Source: an uncultured Mesonia sp. (GTDB taxonomy: Bacteria; Bacteroidota; Bacteroidia; Flavobacteriales; Flavobacteriaceae). Taken from it: a DNA stretch of 64,000 nt. A program made the position numbers and the translations under genes. The stretch spans positions 344,377-408,376 of the forward strand of contig CANMOY010000002.1 in assembly GCA_947499595.1 (NCBI GenBank). The letters are read 5' to 3'. Positions within the stretch are counted from its first letter, which is position 1; each line of letters starts with the position of its first letter. Of the stretch, positions 27,566 through 36,410 are shown piece after piece. The notes under the pieces were generated by a model. The model saw only the letters and a program-made list of their open reading frames with translations, searched no databases and was not told where the DNA came from.

Positions 27566-28153
27566 TTAGGGTTGTTTGGTTAAAACAATACTGGTGGGAA
27601 TAACAAAGTCTGGTTCTCCGGGGTAGGTTTTGGCCACAATCCCCTTTTTCTCAATCTCCCAAGTGGCGGTTAAAGGCGATGCTTGTGGGTTTTGAATATT
27701 CATCACCACAATACCTCCCGCACTGTTGCCCGGGTGGCAATTGTCATCCAGAAAACCACTCATTGTAACCCCGTCATAGGTAGTAGCATGTGTGATGCTT
27801 CTAATCAGCTTGTCAAAATGACTGTAGGCGGCAGCCGTATTGCAGATAACCATTTCCATTGGCGTGCCCATCCCTTCTATTAATTGGATGTCGATGACAA
27901 GAAAATCCTGAGCATAATTATTACTTGGACTAGGCCCTAGTACGGCTTTAGAAATGTCTATGATCATCGTGGTGTTTTGGTGTGTGCCTTGCCAAACCCC
28001 GATAAAAGGGTCAAAATTATCATCTATATCTTTATAATATTTTCCCGAATGATCTTGGGAATTATCCCTAGTATTCATATTTACGGTTTGCAATTGTGCC
28101 CATGTATTTAGGGCAAAAAATAGGCTGATCAAAGTAATTAGGTATGTTTTCAT
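27566..28153 (-). CDS. Secreted protein of unknown function (possibly DUF6705-like)
   Basis: The ATG at 28153 gives a 195-residue protein with a clean signal peptide (MKTYLITLISLFFALNTWAQ); a longer frame adds 16 repetitive residues (MIMIRIMIKTK) and is unlikely. The mature protein contains YYKDIDDNFDPFIGVWQGTHQNTTMIIDIS, a lipocalin-like opening (GxW) shared with small Bacteroidota proteins I associate with DUF6705. It lies at the 3' end of the toxin/immunity island and may be another immunity-type protein or an unrelated periplasmic protein. Confidence 0.6.
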   Translation of the reverse strand: MKTYLITLISLFFALNTWAQLQTVNMNTRDNSQDHSGKYYKDIDDNFDPFIGVWQGTHQNTTMIIDISKAVLGPSPSNNYAQDFLVIDIQLIEGMGTPMEMVICNTAAAYSHFDKLIRSITHATTYDGVTMSGFLDDNCHPGNSAGGIVVMNIQNPQASPLTATWEIEKKGIVAKTYPGEPDFVIPTSIVLTKQP

Positions 28154-28187
28154 AATAGTAGGATTTACTTTTGTTTTAATCATAATC

Positions 28188-28457
28188 CTAATCATAATCA
28201 TAACTCATTTTAGCATTTTTTGCTTCTTTATACTTAGCCTTAGCTATCGAGTCTACTTCTTGGCTATAAAAAGCATAATAGGACCAAGAGCTATAAATAG
28301 GAGATTTTCCTTGATAATCACTATAAGTGCTAGGTTTTATTCCCTTTGAGTATTTTTCTCCAATTTCAGTTGCTTCTTTTGTTTCTGCATGGTAAATAAT
28401 AGCCACCATCGGTGCTAACCCTAAATCATTATTATTTTTATAGCTTAACTTAATCTA
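28188..28457 (-). pseudogene. C-terminal gene remnant in the toxin/immunity island
   Basis: An open frame runs from just after a stop at 28458-28460 to the stop at 28188, reading NNDLGLAPMVAIIYHAETK to KNAKMSYDYD. The first ATG is at 28409 (73 residues). The charged, repeat-free sequence looks like the C-terminus of a longer protein whose 5' part is missing. I do not recognise it. It could be a decayed toxin tail or immunity gene like its neighbours. Confidence 0.4.
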
Positions 28458-28727
28458 CAGTTTTTTGACACAGTCCATTAGAATAATTTAAATCATTTTT
28501 ATTTAGATTTAATTCCTTAAATAAAATAACTTTTGAAATTTGTTTATCATTTGATTTTACACAGGAAATAAATTTGATATAAGTAAAAAATATAAAAACT
28601 TCTTCATAATTATACTTCATTTGCAGGAGCTATTTCTGGTGTTCTTATAATTGTTTTATCACTACCTGAATCATCTATAACACTAATATCTTCACCCAAA
28701 TCATCTGATTCCTTCCGCCACCTGTTC
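28458..28727. other. Non-coding stretch with a possible gene scrap
   Basis: No full gene. On the - strand about 28612-28720 an open segment reads ESDDLGEDISVIDDSGSDK and ends in PEIAPANEV plus stop, which looks like a decayed C-terminus. The rest is AT-rich without features. Confidence 0.35.
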
Positions 28728-29168
28728 CTAGAAACCAGAAGGTAACAATTCTAAATTCTTTTCAGTGCCTATATAATTCATTTTTATTGTAAAAAAAATT
28801 TCATCTTCATTAATAATAAGATAAAATTTATTCTTTTTACTTATAAATTCATGTAAACCACAGGGTTCAAATTTCTTTAGATCTTCAACATTATAATAGT
28901 TGATTGAATCAATATCAATTTTATTTTTTATTTCATTGAGATCAAGAAATTCATCAAAGTTTTTTTGATTCAAAATTTGAAATTTATAAGCATCACTGTT
29001 AAAGTCCTTATTATTGCTTTTAATAATTAGTGTATAATATAATCTACTATCTTCATCAGAAGATATTGAACTTCGACTATCATAAACATAAAATGCGCTA
29101 TTCGAATTTTGTGTATAACAAATCGTAGCATTTAAAAAAAATATTAACAGGATTAATTTTTTTTTCAT
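28728..29168 (-). CDS. Small secreted protein, candidate immunity protein
   Basis: The 146-residue protein starts MKKKLILLIFFLNATICYTQ (signal peptide). The mature part is charged and Asn-rich with predicted mixed alpha/beta structure (YYTLIIKSNNKDF, FYLIINEDEIFFTIKMNYIG). No family is recognised. It lies in a run of short - strand genes after a polymorphic toxin, and periplasmic export would suit immunity to an exported toxin; this is inference from context. Confidence 0.55.
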   Translation of the reverse strand: MKKKLILLIFFLNATICYTQNSNSAFYVYDSRSSISSDEDSRLYYTLIIKSNNKDFNSDAYKFQILNQKNFDEFLDLNEIKNKIDIDSINYYNVEDLKKFEPCGLHEFISKKNKFYLIINEDEIFFTIKMNYIGTEKNLELLPSGF

Positions 29169-29272
29169 AATTAATAACTTTGAATTAATTGAATTGCATA
29201 TTGAATCATCGTTTTTTCCGATGAATTCAGATTTTGATATTCTTGAGTGCCTTCAAGGCCCGCCCAAGAAAA

Positions 29273-29539
29273 TTAAAAGTAAAACTGTTGTTTATTTTGA
29301 AAAACACCGTCATTGTTAATTATATTAGAAAATGAATCATTGGGATCTAACCAAGAATCAATCATAATAAGGTTATTTTCAATTGACTGTCTTAAATCAA
29401 AAACATTAAATAAATCGTGGTTCCATTGTGAGTTTCCATTTCCAAAATTCTTATAGATAGGTTCCCCACTTAATAATTCACCCCTATTCTTATCGAATAC
29501 TAATTTAAAAATATAACCATCTTCTACATATATCCCCAT
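29273..29539 (-). CDS. Short orphan ORF in the toxin/immunity island
   Basis: An 88-residue frame (MGIYVEDGYIFKLVFDKNRG to VFQNKQQFYF), with a stop two codons upstream of the ATG. It has no signal peptide and may be a truncated immunity gene or the end of a larger one. Unrecognised. The 200-base gap after it (29540-29738) is empty apart from AAGCTTAAGC-like words. Confidence 0.4.
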   Translation of the reverse strand: MGIYVEDGYIFKLVFDKNRGELLSGEPIYKNFGNGNSQWNHDLFNVFDLRQSIENNLIMIDSWLDPNDSFSNIINNDGVFQNKQQFYF

Positions 29540-29738
29540 CCGCTAATCATCAATCCCTTTATTGAAAACCATTTTACTTACTGGATCCGGCAGAAACCCT
29601 TTCACAAAGGCTTAACCCAACCGCTAAATTCTTTTACACTAAGCTTAAGCTAAAGTTAAGCCATGATTAAAACGCCCTCATCGCTTTTTCATACTTGCCT
29701 TGCAAGCTATATAACATAAGCCAAGGGTTAAAACAGGC

Positions 29739-30317
29739 TTAATTCCTTATGTTTGGGAATTTTTCCACACATTTAGCACAAACATCCCCGCCCTTATTTA
29801 ATTTACATTTTAAGAGTTGGGACAAACAAACCCCTTTTGTCAAAGCAAGATTAACAATTGCTTTTGGTTTTTCATTTATATCTTTTGTAATTAACTCCCA
29901 TTCATTATCATATTTCAAAAATTCAGCGAATACCACAAAATGCTTATTATAAAACCCATACGATATAGTCAATTTATCTTTTATCATGAAAACTTCAATA
30001 AAATCAATGAAATTAACATCCATATCTTCGTATATTTCTTTATAAGATTTAATTTTTATAGGATTACCAAATTTTGTTAAACAAATTGTATCTGAAATTG
30101 GTTCAATATATTCGCTTTTTAACAGGACTACAGGTTTCTTCTTTTCATTTTCTAAAAAAAAGAAATCAATATGATTTAGGTTTAAAGATTTTTGCAATAA
30201 AATCTTATATTCTTGAGCAGAAATGCCATATTTTTTAAAATCTTCATTTATTTTATACTGAGAAAAGCCATAAGACACTATAAATAAAAAAATTAGATAT
30301 AAAATATTTTTTTTCAT
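29739..30317 (-). CDS. Secreted protein, candidate immunity partner of the orphan metallopeptidase-like cassette
   Basis: From the ATG at 30317, 192 residues with a signal peptide (MKKNILYLIFLFIVSYGFSQ). The body is lysine/aspartate-rich, and the C-terminus has three closely spaced cysteines (GVCLSQLLKC, GGDVCAKC) that could form disulfides or bind metal. It starts 20 bases after the stop of the orphan HEYTH cassette, the position expected for a cognate immunity gene. Family unknown. Confidence 0.55.
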   Translation of the reverse strand: MKKNILYLIFLFIVSYGFSQYKINEDFKKYGISAQEYKILLQKSLNLNHIDFFFLENEKKKPVVLLKSEYIEPISDTICLTKFGNPIKIKSYKEIYEDMDVNFIDFIEVFMIKDKLTISYGFYNKHFVVFAEFLKYDNEWELITKDINEKPKAIVNLALTKGVCLSQLLKCKLNKGGDVCAKCVEKFPNIRN

Positions 30318-30337
30318 AATCATTCCTTTTTTATCAG

Positions 30338-30967
30338 CTATTCTTGAGCATCTATAAGCCCATCATTATCATAATCTATTTGTGTTCCTATTATTTCCTT
30401 TTCAAACTCCCAACCAGTTTCTGTTCCGGTTTCGTGATACATATTACCATTATAGTGAAAGTCTCCATAATGTGTGTACTCATGAAGAATTACAATAGCA
30501 ATAAAAAACTTATAAACTTTCGCATCAAACGGGCCGCCATTTTCCAATTTATCTTCTATATCCTCAATAGTCCAATAATTCAATTCTATTGTATCGGGGC
30601 CAGCAAAGCCTTCAGGGTGGGAAGTCGGCAATCCATTAAACCTACCCATAATGGTGTGTATTGAACTTAAATAACTTAATTTGATATAAGGACCGTTACC
30701 CCAAGTTAGAGCATCAATTATCTGTTCTTCTGTAACACTTCCCCATTGTTTAAGAGCATCAACAATTGTTTGATCGTCAGCTATATCTACTAATTCATTT
30801 TTAAGGAAATTAGTAAAATGCGGAAACTCATTTGCATAATCACTTCCCTCTGGATATTTCACAAAAGGAAAAGCAGAAATTAATGTTTCATTTTCATAAG
30901 CTTTGATTACTTCTTTAGCAAAAGCCTCGGCTTTTTGATGTACACCAACTGGGACATGAATCTGTGG
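30338..30967 (-). pseudogene. Orphan polymorphic-toxin C-terminal cassette with HExxH motif
   Basis: The frame is open from 30967 without an ATG; a GTG at 30862 gives 174 residues. It begins ...VHQKAEAFAKEVIKAY, and a 16-base stretch encoding AEAFA (30918-30933) is identical to one inside the full toxin gene (32275-32290). It lacks an N-terminal secretion region. The C-terminal part has HEYTHYGDFHYNG (HExxHxxDxH), a zinc-peptidase-like site, followed by GTETGWEFEKEI and DYDNDGLIDAQE. It is best read as a displaced toxin tail that could recombine onto the full-length gene. Whether it is translated is unclear. Confidence 0.55.
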
Positions 30968-30978
30968 TTATTAAAAAT

Positions 30979-31389
30979 TCACCCTGATGTACCAATTTCA
31001 TAACCTCCTTGAAGACAAATGAATTTTTTCCCTTTAATTGTAATTTCCCAGTTCTCAAAAGCCATAGAGGTAATATAAACTTCAATTTTTTTATCTGATG
31101 AGAAATACAAGATCAAATCATTATTTTTTGAAATTTCTATTTTAATTAAATATTCACTTTGAAGTTCTTCAATCAGATAAGGAATTAAATCTATTTTGGG
31201 CATTTGAAAATGATATTTTTTATCTTGATCTTTTGAAATTTGCTCTATTTTGTTTTTTTTAAAAAATCTCCAAAAGTCTGTAGTAATCAAATGAATTTCG
31301 TCAAAATAAAAATAGAATAGATTACTGTCATTATCAAAAATCACTTTTTCAAGTTTAGTTTTCCCTTCAAATATTATTTTATTATTCAT
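30979..31389 (-). CDS. Probable immunity protein of the full-length toxin
   Basis: The 136-residue protein has no signal peptide. It is acidic/lysine mixed and beta-rich (FDNDSNLFYFYFDEIHLITTDFW, EVYITSMAFENWEITIKGKKF). It begins 11 bases after the stop of the toxin gene, as toxin-immunity pairs do. Family not recognised. Cytoplasmic location would fit neutralisation of a toxin acting inside the cell. Confidence 0.6.
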   Translation of the reverse strand: MNNKIIFEGKTKLEKVIFDNDSNLFYFYFDEIHLITTDFWRFFKKNKIEQISKDQDKKYHFQMPKIDLIPYLIEELQSEYLIKIEISKNNDLILYFSSDKKIEVYITSMAFENWEITIKGKKFICLQGGYEIGTSG

Positions 31390-31400
31390 ATTTTAGAAGT

Positions 31401-33314
31401 TTATTGAAAATCAAAATGATTATTAGCATTACCTAATGTTTGACCATTATTAGGGTTAATTGGATGTCCATTACTATTATAAAACTTTACATACCCTTTT
31501 GGATGCGGGTATGTACCTGTCGTTGTAGGTTCCATTATTCTTATTGCATTTGCATCAGAGCCAAAAGGTGTCCCTTGAGGAACAAATTTAATACCTTTCC
31601 CATTATCAACAATCCTTGGCACATAATTATCGGGAATATCAATGGTAACAGAAACTCCTTGAGGGTTTGTAACGGTTTTTCCTTGAACAAATTTTGAGGT
31701 CATTCTTTTCATAGAAATTTTCCATTGTGTATTGGTCAAGGTTGAATTAACAGGGGTGTTTGCTGGCAAAGTAACAATAGCATGCCCAAAAGTGGTAATC
31801 GCATAGGCCCACCATTGTGGGGAATGCAGTGCATCGTTCCACATATCGCACAAGCCATCAAAATAATTACCCGCTGCCATCGCTATCTGCCCTTCAGAAG
31901 GCATTCCATTTTGATAAAACAGGTCTGCGGCATGGGTATATAAATCTATATTGTCTTGAAATTCGTTTAATGCATCTCCAGCAATAACATATTCAATTCC
32001 ATTAGCTTGTGTTCTTGACGCAGCATAACAAATTAAATTGTTATTTCTGTCATAATGCGGTAATAAGGTATAATCTCCAATATTTATGGAATTACTTGTT
32101 GAAAATACAGTTAGATCGAGTTTATTACTGTTTCTATGTTTGGCTACTAAATATAATTCTATAGGATCGCCAGTCATTTGGTCTTCAATATCTTGTATTT
32201 TTGATATTTCAAAGTCTTGATCTATATGTATATCAAGACTCTGATTATTTAACAAATTATTTATATAATTAGCCGCAAAAGCCTCGGCTTCTTGAGTGGG
32301 ATAAAGTTGTCCTGGTTCTTTATTGTTTTCTAAGAAATCAAGAATTTGATTCTTTTGGTGAACACTTAAATCATAGTCCCAAGAGTATTGAAGAGAGGCA
32401 GGAAGATTGTTGTAAAAGCGACTTTCCATACTAGCTAAATTTAGAATTGGTACAGTTGCGATGCCTTGAAATTCACTTACTGCCTTGTTCTGGTCTGGGT
32501 TTTGTGGGTTGGGATGTGTCTCAACATTACCAGCATTGTTTCCTGCTTCACCACCACCGGCACCACTGCCAAAATCTGGGTTAGACCAAGGGTCACCTAC
32601 GCCTCCCGGGCTACCATTACCGGGACCACTAGAGCCACCACCAAATTGACAATCATAACTCAATACAGACATGGTTATGGCGGGTATTGGCGGTTGATTT
32701 GCATCACAACCATCTCCAGGCATGTGATATACACGGTTACCATCATCATCCTTACCGTCACACGGCTGGGCAGGGACTATAATAATGGTCTCCCAGCAAT
32801 CAGCAGGAATTCCATTTACACTTACCTGGCTATAGTCAGGGTTATAGACCGTTAAATTTACTAAATCTGCAAAATTACTTAAAGTTCCGTTGGCCCAAGC
32901 AATACGTTCACTATCAGAAAATTGATAAGAGAAAATATAGGCGAAATACTGCTCAGGATTATCTGCGTTGGCACTCAATACAAGGTTTCTTATCGGTTGT
33001 TCTGGAGCAAGACTATCTTGTATCATAAACGTATAAGAATGTTTATTCTGACTTTCAATTTTTATAATACGGGTTGTGTCTAAGTGCATTCTAAACGCTT
33101 CGTTGTAATAACCTCTACCATGTTGATCAGAGGGTTGTTGAATTTTCTTAAGAAGGTTGACTAATGCCAAATTGGCGCTAATGTCTTTAAATTTTAAAGT
33201 GCTTATTTTTTGATTAAAAGAATTATTGGCGTCAGGCTCGTTGACATCAAAATCATCTTGTGTGCAACTGTGCAGCATAACTACACAGACTAATAAACAC
33301 AGACTAATAAACAC
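31401..33314 (-). CDS. Lipoprotein polymorphic toxin with C-terminal nuclease-like domain; start uncertain
   Basis: The longest open frame gives 637 residues from a GTG at 33314 (MFISLCLLVCVVMLHSCTQDD), a lipoprotein signal without the usual basic n-region. An upstream ATG at 33337 (MKSKFISLCLL...) is out of frame with it because of three copies of a 14-bp repeat; with two copies the ATG would read through. Domains: lipobox Cys, a variable region, a Gly/Pro-rich linker (GGGSSGPGNGSPGG, ~225-265), a helical pre-toxin segment with EAEAFA (~345), and a C-terminal module with DNGKGIKFVPQGTPFGSDAN and IRIMEPT...YPHPKGYVKFYNSNGHPI, of a kind seen at the ends of Rhs-type toxins. An RNase role is likely but not proven. 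The immunity gene follows 11 bases on. Confidence 0.65.
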   Translation of the reverse strand: MFISLCLLVCVVMLHSCTQDDFDVNEPDANNSFNQKISTLKFKDISANLALVNLLKKIQQPSDQHGRGYYNEAFRMHLDTTRIIKIESQNKHSYTFMIQDSLAPEQPIRNLVLSANADNPEQYFAYIFSYQFSDSERIAWANGTLSNFADLVNLTVYNPDYSQVSVNGIPADCWETIIIVPAQPCDGKDDDGNRVYHMPGDGCDANQPPIPAITMSVLSYDCQFGGGSSGPGNGSPGGVGDPWSNPDFGSGAGGGEAGNNAGNVETHPNPQNPDQNKAVSEFQGIATVPILNLASMESRFYNNLPASLQYSWDYDLSVHQKNQILDFLENNKEPGQLYPTQEAEAFAANYINNLLNNQSLDIHIDQDFEISKIQDIEDQMTGDPIELYLVAKHRNSNKLDLTVFSTSNSINIGDYTLLPHYDRNNNLICYAASRTQANGIEYVIAGDALNEFQDNIDLYTHAADLFYQNGMPSEGQIAMAAGNYFDGLCDMWNDALHSPQWWAYAITTFGHAIVTLPANTPVNSTLTNTQWKISMKRMTSKFVQGKTVTNPQGVSVTIDIPDNYVPRIVDNGKGIKFVPQGTPFGSDANAIRIMEPTTTGTYPHPKGYVKFYNSNGHPINPNNGQTLGNANNHFDFQ

Positions 33315-33324
33315 AGACTAATAA
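33283..33324. repeat. 14-bp tandem repeat x3 in the toxin signal-peptide codons
   Basis: ACACAGACTAATAA occurs three times without mismatch at 33283-33296, 33297-33310 and 33311-33324. The unit is not a multiple of three, so gain or loss of a copy shifts the reading frame of the - strand toxin gene. With the three copies present the ATG at 33337 meets a stop after 15 codons; with two copies it gives a full lipoprotein signal peptide ending MLHSC. Confidence 0.95.
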
Positions 33325-33337
33325 ATTTACTTTTCAT

Positions 33338-33629
33338 CTGTTAAATTGTTGGTTAAATCGTGAAATTAACTTTTTTTTATGTTAATAACAAACAAAATAT
33401 TAATAATTTTTTATTTGTTTTAATATGGCTTGTTTTAATTGCCTGTAGCCTGCAAAGTTATTCCTTCATCTATAAATGCACATTCCTTATCTTTTTATGC
33501 TTGTCAAAAACCAAAAAACAGGAGCTGGTTTTTAGTGTAAAATTATTTTGTTTCATTAGAATTTCATGCCTTCCACGTAAGCGCAGTAAAAGCCTAAAAT
33601 AAAATTGTGCATAACAAAATTAGAATCGG
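33338..33629. other. Gene-free spacer
   Basis: AT-rich, low coding potential. A hydrophobic 80-codon + strand frame at 33360 starts inside the toxin leader region and has no recognisable features, so it is not called. The interval holds the toxin promoter region (not resolved) and the left flank of the DUF4494 promoter. Confidence 0.4.
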
Positions 33630-33660
33630 TTGGTTTACGTTGAGCTGATTTCTATTTTTG
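33630..33660 (+). promoter_or_regulatory. Bacteroidota promoter of the DUF4494 gene
   Basis: TTG (33630-33632) followed after 20 bases by TATTTTTG (33653-33660), fitting TTG-N19/20-TAnnTTTG; the ATG is 29 bases downstream. Confidence 0.7.
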
Positions 33661-33688
33661 GCGACTAACCTAAAATCTATAAGTAAAT

Positions 33689-34192
33689 ATGAGTATTATT
33701 TGGTATGAGTGTAAAGTAAAATATATGAAACGCCACGAGACGGGAGAGCAAAAATTAACCAGCGAAACCTACTTGCTCGATGCGGTTTCTTATACCGAGG
33801 CCGAAGCCCGACTTACTCAAGAAATGAAGAGCTTAACCGAAGAGGATTTTAAAATCATGAACATAAAGGTGGCCAATTTTGCCGAAGTGCATCCTTTTGA
33901 GAATAGCGATCGTTGGTTTAAAGTTAAGGTGGCCTTGGTGGCCATTGATGAAGAAAGCGGCAAAGAGCGTAAAACCAATCAATACCTTTTGGTACAGGCC
34001 AATGATGTAAAAGAAGCTTTTGAAAACAGCATGCAGGTGTTACAAAACACCATGGGAGATTATAGTATACCTGCCATTAGCGAATCGCCTATTATAGATG
34101 TGTTTCCTTATTTTGATGGTGAAGAAAATGAATCAGGTACTACAGAGGAAGCGGTAGAAGAAAACGCAGAAAATACTATGGCTGCATCCTAA
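33689..34192 (+). CDS. DUF4494 family protein
   Basis: The 167-residue cytoplasmic protein opens IIWYECKVKYMKRHETGEQKLTSETYLLDAVSYTEAEARL and continues NIKVANFAEVHPFENSDRWFKVKVALVAIDEESGKER, a pattern I recognise as DUF4494. The acidic C-terminal tail (~140-167) is low complexity. Function unknown; the family is widespread in Bacteroidota as a single gene. Confidence 0.85.
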   Translation: MSIIWYECKVKYMKRHETGEQKLTSETYLLDAVSYTEAEARLTQEMKSLTEEDFKIMNIKVANFAEVHPFENSDRWFKVKVALVAIDEESGKERKTNQYLLVQANDVKEAFENSMQVLQNTMGDYSIPAISESPIIDVFPYFDGEENESGTTEEAVEENAENTMAAS

Positions 34193-34220
34193 AGAAAAGG
34201 CATCAACCCGAATAAAGCAA

Positions 34221-34250
34221 AACAGGCATGCCAATCGAGGCATGCCTGTT
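34221..34250. terminator. Bidirectional terminator between DUF4494 and arsB
   Basis: A perfect 12-bp stem (AACAGGCATGCC / GGCATGCCTGTT) with a 6-base loop, placed between convergent genes. T-rich tails lie on both sides. Confidence 0.88.
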
Positions 34251-34254
34251 TGGT

Positions 34255-35298
34255 TTAAGAGGTCTTAGCCGAAAAATACTTGGCTTTTAGCCAGAAGGAA
34301 ACCCGCACGAGAAAGATGAGCGCCGGTACTTCTACAAGCGGCCCAATAACTCCGGTAAAAGCCTGCCCAGAGTGTAATCCGAAAACGGCAATGGCAACTG
34401 CAATGGCTAACTCAAAGTTATTTCCTGCGGCCGTAAAGGCAACAGCGGTAGTTTGATCGTATGTAGCACCCACGGCGCGAGTAATCCAAAAACCAATAAG
34501 AAACATCAAACCAAAATAAATCAACAAGGGTAGCGCGATAAGCAAGACGTCTTGGGGTAGGGCTACAATTAATTCGCCTTTTAGCGAAAACATAAGCACA
34601 ATGGTAAACAGTAAAGCGATTAAGGTTAAGGGAGATATGCGCGGTATAAATTTTTCTTGGTACCAGGTCGCTCCATAAAGACGCACTAAAATCAGCCGAC
34701 TAAGAATGCCTAATAAGAAAGGGATGCCTAAATAAATAGCGACACTCTCTGCAATTTGGGCGATGGAGATCTCTACCAAAGCGCCTTCAAAACCAAAAAA
34801 CGGAGGGAGTACACTAATGAAAATCCATGCATAAAACGAGTAGGCAAAGACCTGGAAAATACTGTTGAGCGCCACCAAGCCAGCTCCATATTCGCTGCTG
34901 CCCTCAGCCAAATCATTCCACACCAATACCATGGCAATACAGCGTGCCAAACCAATTAAAATAAGGCCTACCATATATTCGGGATAATCGGCTAGAAATA
35001 CAATAGCGAGTATAAACATCAAAACCGGCCCAATAATCCAATTCAGCAACAGCGAAATAGACAAGAGCTTTACATTTTTAAACACCTTGGGCAGCAAACT
35101 ATACTTTACCTTAGCCAAGGGCGGATACATCATTAAAATAAGTCCGATAGCCAAAGCTATATTAGTACTGCCTTGGTTATAAGCTTGTAACTTTTCGGGA
35201 AAGCTCGGAAAAAAATACCCCAAAGCTACTCCCAGTAGCATAGCGGTAAAGATCCATAGGGTTAGATAGCGGTTTAAAAAGCCTAATTTTTTATTCAT
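34255..35298 (-). CDS. arsB: ACR3-type arsenite efflux transporter
   Basis: The 347-residue inner-membrane protein has ten hydrophobic segments. ACR3 hallmarks include [52 protein letters not shown] with the conserved cysteine implicated in As(III) transport, and [18 protein letters not shown]. It exports As(III) made by the reductase encoded 4 bases upstream. Last gene of the ars operon. Confidence 0.93.
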   Translation of the reverse strand: MNKKLGFLNRYLTLWIFTAMLLGVALGYFFPSFPEKLQAYNQGSTNIALAIGLILMMYPPLAKVKYSLLPKVFKNVKLLSISLLLNWIIGPVLMFILAIVFLADYPEYMVGLILIGLARCIAMVLVWNDLAEGSSEYGAGLVALNSIFQVFAYSFYAWIFISVLPPFFGFEGALVEISIAQIAESVAIYLGIPFLLGILSRLILVRLYGATWYQEKFIPRISPLTLIALLFTIVLMFSLKGELIVALPQDVLLIALPLLIYFGLMFLIGFWITRAVGATYDQTTAVAFTAAGNNFELAIAVAIAVFGLHSGQAFTGVIGPLVEVPALIFLVRVSFWLKAKYFSAKTS

Positions 35299-35302
35299 GC
35301 CT

Positions 35303-35920
35303 TTACGGATTTAGTTGTGAACAGAGATAAAGCATCTCGGTAGCAATTTGTGTACTGGTTTGCGCATAAGCCTGTTCTTCATTCTCTTGCCCATCATGGT
35401 TTTTTGGGTCGGTATAGGTGAGTCCAATGCGTTTTTTGGCTCCTAAAACAACGGGACAGGCCTCATAGGCTTGGTCGCAAGTCATCACCGCGATAAAATC
35501 ATCGCTGGGGTTTACCAAATGCGTTATGGGTTTAGAAAACACAAAACTCGGTGCGAGCTGTTTACTCGCTTTTACAGCATAAACCGAGTTGCTGCCTTCG
35601 CTTAGGCGACTAGCGGTAAATCCTTGCTGTTCTAATTGGTTGATGACCTCGGGATAAATCGCGGTAACGGCCGTACCACCCGAATAACAACCGACTTTAA
35701 AATAGCCGTGCCAATATAGTAAATGCTGTGCCCAAACCTGTGCAAACTGACTTCGGCGCGAGTTATGCGTGCAAATAAATTGCAGAGCCACGCCCTCCTT
35801 TTTCTGCAAGCCCTCCTGTATAGCTTGGGTCAAATGTTGGAGTATTTGTTTACGATCGCTAGCAATATTATCGGGTTTTAAAGTGCCGATAAAATCGGTG
35901 AAAACCTTATTGAATTCCAT
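35303..35920 (-). CDS. arsC: Arsenate reductase (LMW-phosphatase type)
   Basis: The 205-residue protein has the P-loop CTHNSRRSQ (CX5R) in [17 protein letters not shown] at ~50-66 and a later [11 protein letters not shown] segment, which would supply redox-active cysteines. [13 protein letters not shown] and [16 protein letters not shown] are typical of the arsenate reductases paired with ACR3 in Bacteroidota. It reduces As(V) to As(III). N-terminal ~45 residues are an extension relative to the small form. Confidence 0.9.
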   Translation of the reverse strand: MEFNKVFTDFIGTLKPDNIASDRKQILQHLTQAIQEGLQKKEGVALQFICTHNSRRSQFAQVWAQHLLYWHGYFKVGCYSGGTAVTAIYPEVINQLEQQGFTASRLSEGSNSVYAVKASKQLAPSFVFSKPITHLVNPSDDFIAVMTCDQAYEACPVVLGAKKRIGLTYTDPKNHDGQENEEQAYAQTSTQIATEMLYLCSQLNP

Positions 35921-35939
35921 AATAAATCAAAATAATAAA

Positions 35940-36389
35940 TTAGCAGCAGCCACTACCCGGTGCACAAGTGGCGTTATTGGCGGGTGCAGATTTTTCTGGG
36001 ATGCCGCAATCTTCTTTTGCCAAGCAATCGGTTTGTTTGTTGCGCAAAATAAAATGCTTGCCGTTAAAATCTAAATCGTATTTACCAATAGTTTCGCCTT
36101 GGTATTCTACTTCAACCTCCCAATCGCCTAAAACCAAAGCTTTTTCGGCCAATTCGATAATGGCAGTCAATTTTTCTGGATGCAGGCGATGATTGTAATC
36201 GTTGGCGCTCCACAATTGAAAACTGATAAGCGTTTCATAGCGCAAGGTACCGCCACAGTCGATAAAGTTTTTGTCTATTTTGCCAATCTCGGTCACATGA
36301 AAATGAGGCGGAACCAATTCGCCCGAAGGCAACTCAAAGGCAATTTGTTCTAGGTTTTGCAGTACGGCTTTAATTTCAGATAATTTCAT
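35940..36389 (-). CDS. DUF6428-like ars-operon protein with Cys-rich tail
   Basis: This 149-residue protein opens MKLSEIKAVLQNLEQIAFELPSGELVPPHFHVTEIG, with the PxHFHVTE signature I associate with DUF6428, a family found in arsenic operons. The C-terminus ends ATCAPGSGCC, and CLAKEDC lies before it: five cysteines that could bind As(III). Second gene of the operon, 19 bases upstream of arsC. Function unknown; arsenite binding or delivery is inference. Confidence 0.75.
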   Translation of the reverse strand: MKLSEIKAVLQNLEQIAFELPSGELVPPHFHVTEIGKIDKNFIDCGGTLRYETLISFQLWSANDYNHRLHPEKLTAIIELAEKALVLGDWEVEVEYQGETIGKYDLDFNGKHFILRNKQTDCLAKEDCGIPEKSAPANNATCAPGSGCC

Positions 36390-36410
36390 AAGTAATCAGG
36401 TATTTTGGGG

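Noticed and set aside
33360..33602. 80-codon + strand hydrophobic frame
   Set aside because: AT-driven, no start context, overlaps the leader region of the toxin gene; no conserved features.
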